Shown here one piece after another: positions 59,925 through 64,000 of a DNA stretch of 64,000 nucleotides. Origin of the DNA: Achromobacter ruhlandii (GTDB lineage Bacteria; Pseudomonadota; Gammaproteobacteria; Burkholderiales; Burkholderiaceae_B); contig NZ_CADIJL010000023.1 of NCBI RefSeq assembly GCF_902859695.1, forward strand, positions 1 through 64,000, written 5' to 3'. Position 1 is the first letter of the stretch; each line of letters opens with the position of its first letter. The position numbers and the translations under genes are program-made. Under the pieces are notes generated by a model. It saw only the letters and a list, made by a program, of their open reading frames with translations, had not been told where the DNA came from and did no database searches.

Positions 59925-60692
59925 TTACGGGCACTGGGGCGCGTTGGCCTTGGCCAGTTCGTCGATCGGATCCAGGTCCGGCTGGCGCGTCAGGTTGTAG
60001 TTCAGGTTCGGCGTCTGGCCGCCGATGGAGCGCACGCGCAGCACGTTGTTGGCGGCCACCACGAATTCGACCCGCACATTGCCCTTGCCGTCGAGCAGGA
60101 TGACGCGCGGCGGGCGCTCGTCGGTGGCATCCCAGCAGCCCTGCTCGACCACCGGGGCGGCCTTCTTGGGATCGTTTTCGAGGTAGGCGGTGCGGCCGCG
60201 CCAGCGGCCGTTGGGCGCCAGGGTCAGCGTGACGCGCTGCGCCGTGCACTGCATGGCGGGCGAGAAACACGGCAGGGTGCCCATGTAGGTCTGCGGTTGG
60301 GGCACCAGGCTGTTGGCGGCCGCGCTTTGCATGGAGGCCGGGGCCGGAGCGGGCGCCGGGGCGGCCGCGGCGCCGCCGCTGTCGGCGCCTTCCGGCACGG
60401 CCTGGCCGTCCTCGGTGGTGGCGCCCTGGCTGGCCGCGGCCTGGTTCGGGGTCTTTTTCTGGTCCGGCTTGAGCGCGATCTGCACCTGCGACGGCGCCCG
60501 CAGCACGGTGCGGTAGCCGGCGCCGGAGCCCTGGTACTGGGCGTCGGTCACGGTGCTTTCCGCCGGAGGATCGTAATAGCCTTCGGTGCGTTGCTGGGCG
60601 CAGCCCGCGGCGCCCAGCGCCGTGCCCGCGAGCAGCAGCCCCAAGATGCCGAGTTTGCGGGGGCGGGTAAGGAGTTCGACGCGCGCGGCCAT
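59925..60692 (-). CDS. Lipoprotein with NlpE-like domain
   Basis: A 255-residue secreted protein. The signal peptide ends in LGAAGC with C31 as lipidation cysteine (relaxed lipobox). A Gln/Ala/Pro-rich linker with an APAPAPAPA run follows at about residues 112-124. The C-terminal domain begins YMGTLPCFSPAMQCTAQRVT and RVTLTLAPNGRWRG, the pattern of NlpE (copper/envelope-stress lipoprotein) N-terminal domains. The cysteines are spaced C-x6-C rather than the usual C-x2-C. Probably outer-membrane anchored; function is unknown. The ATG at 60692 is preferred over an extension to 60764. Confidence 0.72.
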   Translation of the reverse strand: MAARVELLTRPRKLGILGLLLAGTALGAAGCAQQRTEGYYDPPAESTVTDAQYQGSGAGYRTVLRAPSQVQIALKPDQKKTPNQAAASQGATTEDGQAVPEGADSGGAAAAPAPAPAPASMQSAAANSLVPQPQTYMGTLPCFSPAMQCTAQRVTLTLAPNGRWRGRTAYLENDPKKAAPVVEQGCWDATDERPPRVILLDGKGNVRVEFVVAANNVLRVRSIGGQTPNLNYNLTRQPDLDPIDELAKANAPQCP

Positions 60693-60864
60693 GGCAGCTG
60701 ATCCGTAAATTGAGTCTGTCTCCGATTTTACGCACTTATGCGAAGATTCGATACGTTCCCCCACACCCTGAAAGGCGTAGCCGGCACTTTATGCACAAAT
60801 TACGACACGGCCCCGCACGGCCCGGCCGCCGCCGCGCCCGCCGCGCCGCGCCGCGAGGGCGCGC

Positions 60865-61722
60865 ATGACCACGCTGTGGCATGTCCTTCCCGTGCCGCTG
60901 GCACTGTTCGTCGCGCTGGCCGCGCTGGGCGGCCTGGCCGTCGGCGGCTGGCTGACGCGGGTAACTCACCGCCTGCCGCGCATGATGGAACGCGAATGGC
61001 AGGCGCAATGCCAGGAGGCGGCGGGCCAGGCCCGGCCGGCCGCCAGCTACGGCCTGTGGGCGCCGGCCGCGCACTGCCCGCGGTGCGAAGCGCCCGTGAC
61101 CGGCTGGCGCCGCCTGCCGCTGGCGGGCTGGCTGGCGCTGCGCGGCCGCTGCGCCGCCTGCCGGGCGCCGATCGGCTGGCGCTATCCCGCCATCGAGGCC
61201 ATCACCTGCGTGCTGTTCGCGGCCTGCGCCTGGCGCTTCGGCGCCACGCCCATCGCGCTGTGCGCCATGGGGCTGTCGGCGGCGCTGGTGGCGCTGGCCT
61301 GGATCGATCTCGAATCGACCCTCCTGCCCGATGCCATCACTCTGCCACTGGCCTGGGCCGGCCTGCTGGTGAACCTGTTCGATGCCTTTACCCCGTTGTC
61401 GATGGCGGTGGTGGGCGCGGTGGCCGGCTATTCGTTCCTGTGGGTTATCTTTCATGCATTCCGCCTGCTGACGGGGCGCGAGGGCATGGGCTACGGCGAC
61501 TTCAAGCTGCTGGCGGCGCTGGGCGCCTGGTTCGGCGTCGGCGCGTTGCCGATGCTGCTGCTGGCCGCGTCGGTGGCGGGGGTGGTGGTGGGCGGCGCGT
61601 TGACGCTCAGCGGCCGCGCCAGTCGCGGCCAGGCGCTGCCGTTCGGGCCCTACCTGGCGCTGGCGGGCGTGGCCGTGCTGCTGCTGGGCGGCGAGCAGGG
61701 CCTGGGATGGTTGCTGCATTGA
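60865..61722 (+). CDS. pilD: Prepilin leader peptidase/N-methyltransferase (A24 family, PilD type)
   Basis: A 285-residue polytopic membrane protease that cleaves and N-methylates type IV pilins and type II secretion pseudopilins. The zinc cysteine quartet C71, C74, C96 and C99 lies in the cytoplasmic loop (HCPRCEAPVTGWRRLPLAGW and RGRCAACRAPIGWRYP). Catalytic aspartates are D148 in AWIDLESTLLPD and D212 in GMGYGDFKLL. Several hydrophobic helices fill the rest. It starts the pilD-coaE-zapD arrangement common in betaproteobacteria; no pilin genes are in the window. Confidence 0.93.
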   Translation: MTTLWHVLPVPLALFVALAALGGLAVGGWLTRVTHRLPRMMEREWQAQCQEAAGQARPAASYGLWAPAAHCPRCEAPVTGWRRLPLAGWLALRGRCAACRAPIGWRYPAIEAITCVLFAACAWRFGATPIALCAMGLSAALVALAWIDLESTLLPDAITLPLAWAGLLVNLFDAFTPLSMAVVGAVAGYSFLWVIFHAFRLLTGREGMGYGDFKLLAALGAWFGVGALPMLLLAASVAGVVVGGALTLSGRASRGQALPFGPYLALAGVAVLLLGGEQGLGWLLH

Positions 61723-61768
61723 GGGCGCGCGGGGCGCGCCGGTCCGGCCGGATCGCGGCCGCGAGGGA

Positions 61769-62425
61769 ATGAAGAGCATGTTCAAGATCGGTCTGACAGG
61801 AGGCATCGGCTCGGGCAAGTCGCGCGTGGCCGACATGCTGGGCGAATGGGGCGCGTCGGTGGTCGACACGGACGAGATCGCGCGCGCGCTGACAGCGGTC
61901 GGGGGCGCGGCCATGCCCGCCATCGAACGCGAGTTCGGGCCCGACGCGTTGACACCGGATGGCGCCCTCGACCGCGACTGGATGCGGGAACGCGCCTTCG
62001 CCGATCCGCGAGTCCGCCTGCGCCTTGAGGCCATCCTGCACCCGGCCATCGGCCATGAAACCGAACGCCAGGCCGAGGCCGCGCGCGGCGCCTATCTGGT
62101 GTTCGTGGTGCCGCTGCTGGTGGAGTCGATCACGCGCTGGCGCGACCGCGTCGATCGCATCTGCGTGGTCGATTGCGATCCCGAAACGCAGGTGGCGCGC
62201 GTGCAGTCGCGCAGCGGGCTGACGGACTCTGCCATCCGGCGTATCATGGCGGCACAGGCTGCGCGGGCCAGCCGGCTCGAAGTCGCGGATGACGTCATCG
62301 ACAATGGCGGCGCGACCTCGCCGGAGCAATTGCGCGCGCAGGCGAAGACCCTGCATGACCGCTGGCTTGCGCTGGCGGCCGCGACGGGCCGGCAAGCCCC
62401 GGGCTTGGCCGGCACCCCTGAATAA
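61769..62425 (+). CDS. coaE: Dephospho-CoA kinase CoaE
   Basis: A 218-residue P-loop kinase for the last step of coenzyme A synthesis. The P-loop is GLTGGIGSGKSRVADML, VVDTDEIARAL is the substrate-binding Asp region, and VPLLVESITRWRDRVDRICVVDC, named by VPLLVES, is typical. The lid is QSRSGLTDSAIRRIMAAQ. It follows pilD with 46 bases between and precedes zapD by 24 bases. The alternative start at the second Met (61778) would give the same functional protein. Confidence 0.95.
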   Translation: MKSMFKIGLTGGIGSGKSRVADMLGEWGASVVDTDEIARALTAVGGAAMPAIEREFGPDALTPDGALDRDWMRERAFADPRVRLRLEAILHPAIGHETERQAEAARGAYLVFVVPLLVESITRWRDRVDRICVVDCDPETQVARVQSRSGLTDSAIRRIMAAQAARASRLEVADDVIDNGGATSPEQLRAQAKTLHDRWLALAAATGRQAPGLAGTPE

Positions 62426-62449
62426 TCTCGGCCCGCGGGTCGACCTCTG

Positions 62450-63220
62450 ATGGGCCTGTTTACAAGCGTGATTGTTTTCGAATATCCCTTCAATGAGCGC
62501 ATCCGCGCTTACCTGCGGCTCGAATACCTGTTCGACAGGCTGTTCTTCTTTGCCCGCGAGGGGGATTCACGCCTGCACCAGGTCGCGGTCACCTCGTTGT
62601 TCGATCTGCTCGACGTCTGCGAGCGCACCGACGTGAAAGGCGCGGTGCTGCAGGATCTCGAACGCCAGCGCGTGGCGCTGGTGGGCCTGCGCGATCACCC
62701 CGGGGTGGCGCAGGACGCGCTCGAAGGCATGCTGCGCGAACTCGAAAAGGTCTCCTCGACCCTGGCCGCGCCCGGCAAGACCGGCCAGTCGCTGCGCGAG
62801 AACGAATGGCTCACCAGCCTGCGCGGCCGCCTGGCGGTGCCCGGCGGCGCCACCCAGGTGGACATGCCGTCGTACTACGCCTGGCAGCAAAAGCCCGAGG
62901 CCGCGCGCTGCGCGGACCTGCAGGCCTGGCTGGCGCCCTTCATCCCCCTGTTCGACGGCCTGACCATGGCGCTGCGCCTGCTGCGCGAGTCCGGCCGCAA
63001 GACCGACATCGTGGCCGAACAGGGCGCCTACCAGCAGATGCTGGGCGGCAAGCAGTACCAGTTGCTGCGCGTGTGGGTCGACCAGGCCCAGGGCGTATTC
63101 CCCGAGATCAGTGCCAACAAGTACATGATCTGGATCCGCTTTTCGACCCAGGACGGCGAGTTCAAGCCCCAGCAGGTGGCCCGCAGCATCCCGTTCCAGA
63201 TGACCCTCTGCAATTCCTGA
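62450..63220 (+). CDS. zapD: Cell division protein ZapD (FtsZ-bundling factor)
   Basis: A 256-residue cytoplasmic protein that binds and bundles FtsZ. The start contains IVFEYPFNERIRAYLRLEYLFDRL, named by FEYPFNERIRAYLRLE, the family hallmark. The conserved segment KQYQLLRVWVDQAQGVFPEISANKYMIWIRF, named by QLLRVWVDQAQGVFPEIS, lies near the C-terminus. The usual third gene of this cluster, yacG, is not found in the 147 bases that follow. Confidence 0.94.
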   Translation: MGLFTSVIVFEYPFNERIRAYLRLEYLFDRLFFFAREGDSRLHQVAVTSLFDLLDVCERTDVKGAVLQDLERQRVALVGLRDHPGVAQDALEGMLRELEKVSSTLAAPGKTGQSLRENEWLTSLRGRLAVPGGATQVDMPSYYAWQQKPEAARCADLQAWLAPFIPLFDGLTMALRLLRESGRKTDIVAEQGAYQQMLGGKQYQLLRVWVDQAQGVFPEISANKYMIWIRFSTQDGEFKPQQVARSIPFQMTLCNS

Positions 63221-63367
63221 TCCGTCCGGGCCTCCGGGCGCGGCAGCCGGCGGCGATCCTGCCCCGATTCCTGTTGCGGCCTATTTCAGCGGCAACGGAC
63301 AATCACGGAAATGTCGGCCGCCTGGGTCACAATACGGCTTTCTCCGTCAGTGCCGGAACCGTATCCC

Positions 63368-64000
63368 ATGTCCGATAGCCGTCCCGTTTCGTCGCCTTCC
63401 CGCTGGACCCGCCGCAGAATCATCGGGTTGGCGGTGCTTTTGCTGGTGGTCGCCGGCATCGCCTGGCTGGCGCTGCGGCCGGCCGCCAAGCCGGGTGGCG
63501 CGGGCGGCGGGCGTCCGGGCGCGGGCGGACGGCCCAACATGGCCGCGGCCATGGCCAACCTGGCCGTGCCGGTGCGGGTGGCCAGCGCCGTCACGCAGGA
63601 CATCGACATCTTCCTCAAGTCCCTGGGCACCGTCACGGCCTACAACACCGTCACCGTGCGCAGCCGTGTCAGCGGCGAGCTGGTCGACGTGCCGTTCAAG
63701 GAAGGCCAGCAGGTCAAGGCCGGCGACCTGCTGGCGCAGGTCGACCCGCGCGCCTTCCAGGTGGCCCTGGACCAGGCCCGCGGCACCCAGATGCAGAACC
63801 TGGCGCTGCTGGAGAACGCGCGCCGCGACCTGCAGCGCTATCAGGCCCTGTTCAAGCAGGACTCCATCGCCAAGCAGCAGGTCGACACCCAGGCGGCGCT
63901 GGTGCGGCAATACGAAGGCACCATCAAGAGCGACCAGGCGAATGTCGACAATGCCCGCCTGCAGCTGGACTACGCCCGCATCACGGCGCCGATCAGCGGC
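63368..64000 (+). CDS. mdtA: RND efflux periplasmic adaptor subunit (MdtA-like), 3' end outside window
   Basis: The first 211 residues of a membrane fusion protein are visible; the frame is open to the window edge. A short basic cytoplasmic start (SRWTRRRIIG) and a transmembrane anchor (LAVLLLVVAGIAWLAL) lead into a Gly-rich linker. Then come the biotinyl-lipoyl half-motif VTVRSRVSGELVDVPFKEGQ and the alpha-hairpin region (QNLALLENARRDLQRYQALF and DSIAKQQVDTQAA). The second lipoyl half begins at LDYARITAPISG. MdtA-type adaptors join MdtBC-like RND pumps to a TolC channel; the pump genes are expected just beyond 64000. Confidence 0.9.
   Translation, partial: MSDSRPVSSPSRWTRRRIIGLAVLLLVVAGIAWLALRPAAKPGGAGGGRPGAGGRPNMAAAMANLAVPVRVASAVTQDIDIFLKSLGTVTAYNTVTVRSRVSGELVDVPFKEGQQVKAGDLLAQVDPRAFQVALDQARGTQMQNLALLENARRDLQRYQALFKQDSIAKQQVDTQAALVRQYEGTIKSDQANVDNARLQLDYARITAPISG

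Noticed and set aside
63221-63367. yacG (DNA gyrase inhibitor) expected after zapD
   Set aside because: No frame in the 147-base gap encodes the zinc-finger motif of YacG; the next gene is an RND adaptor.

Overview
The window is a GC-rich (roughly two-thirds G+C by eye), densely coded bacterial chromosome segment. Gene content and order (Tim44-ubiJ-ubiB, a stand-alone HldE C-terminal enzyme, DUF3460-scpA-panC, pilD-coaE-zapD, many Bug-type binding proteins, an AapJQMP transporter) point to a betaproteobacterium of the family Alcaligenaceae, such as Achromobacter or Bordetella. That is an inference from protein style and synteny; there is no rRNA gene to confirm it. I see no tRNA, rRNA, CRISPR array, insertion sequence, phage gene or replication origin.

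Layout. 1-6915: housekeeping genes (Tim44-like protein, ubiquinone factors UbiJ and UbiB, a diiron ferritin-like protein, heptose-1-phosphate adenylyltransferase, a TolC-type outer membrane protein, protein-L-isoaspartate methyltransferase). 7159-16361: a cofactor block with thiD-thiG, then btuF and btuB read leftward from a cobalamin riboswitch, back to back with metH, the B12-dependent methionine synthase. 16541-25220: a rightward sugar-acid operon. A FadR-type repressor with four TGGT/ACCA operators precedes two paralogous binding proteins, an L-idonate/L-gulonate-type zinc dehydrogenase, two permeases, an ATPase, mannonate dehydratase and a fructuronate reductase-like enzyme. 25234-37783: amidase, MmyB-like regulator, a composite palindromic element, mutY, a fused indolepyruvate ferredoxin oxidoreductase, an M24 peptidase-like protein, a GlxA-type regulator, an isolated cheD with a repetitive tail, and ftsE-ftsX.

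38100-43621: a complete AapJQMP-type amino-acid ABC transporter closed by a strong terminator, then a Bug binding protein. 44653-52407: a leftward aromatic operon for 3-hydroxybenzoate through gentisate to fumarate and pyruvate: gentisate dioxygenase, fumarylpyruvate hydrolase, maleylpyruvate isomerase, a chorismate-mutase-fold protein, a Bug protein, an FAD oxidoreductase, 3-hydroxybenzoate 6-hydroxylase and a Liv-type binding protein. A divergent LysR regulator sits at 52577. Just beyond the last gene is what looks like the tail of a lost LivF ATPase. 53512-64000: a small membrane protein, a DHA2 exporter overlapping glpK, DUF3460-scpA-panC, a LuxR-type solo HTH protein, an NlpE-like lipoprotein, pilD, coaE, zapD and the start of an RND efflux adaptor.

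The most interesting parts are the sugar-acid operon, which pairs a polar-amino-acid-type transporter with L-gulonate-to-mannonate enzymes; the chorismate-mutase-fold gene inside the gentisate operon; the palindromic element at 27722-28013 together with the general habit of placing strong inverted repeats between convergent genes; and the CheD C-terminal repeat.
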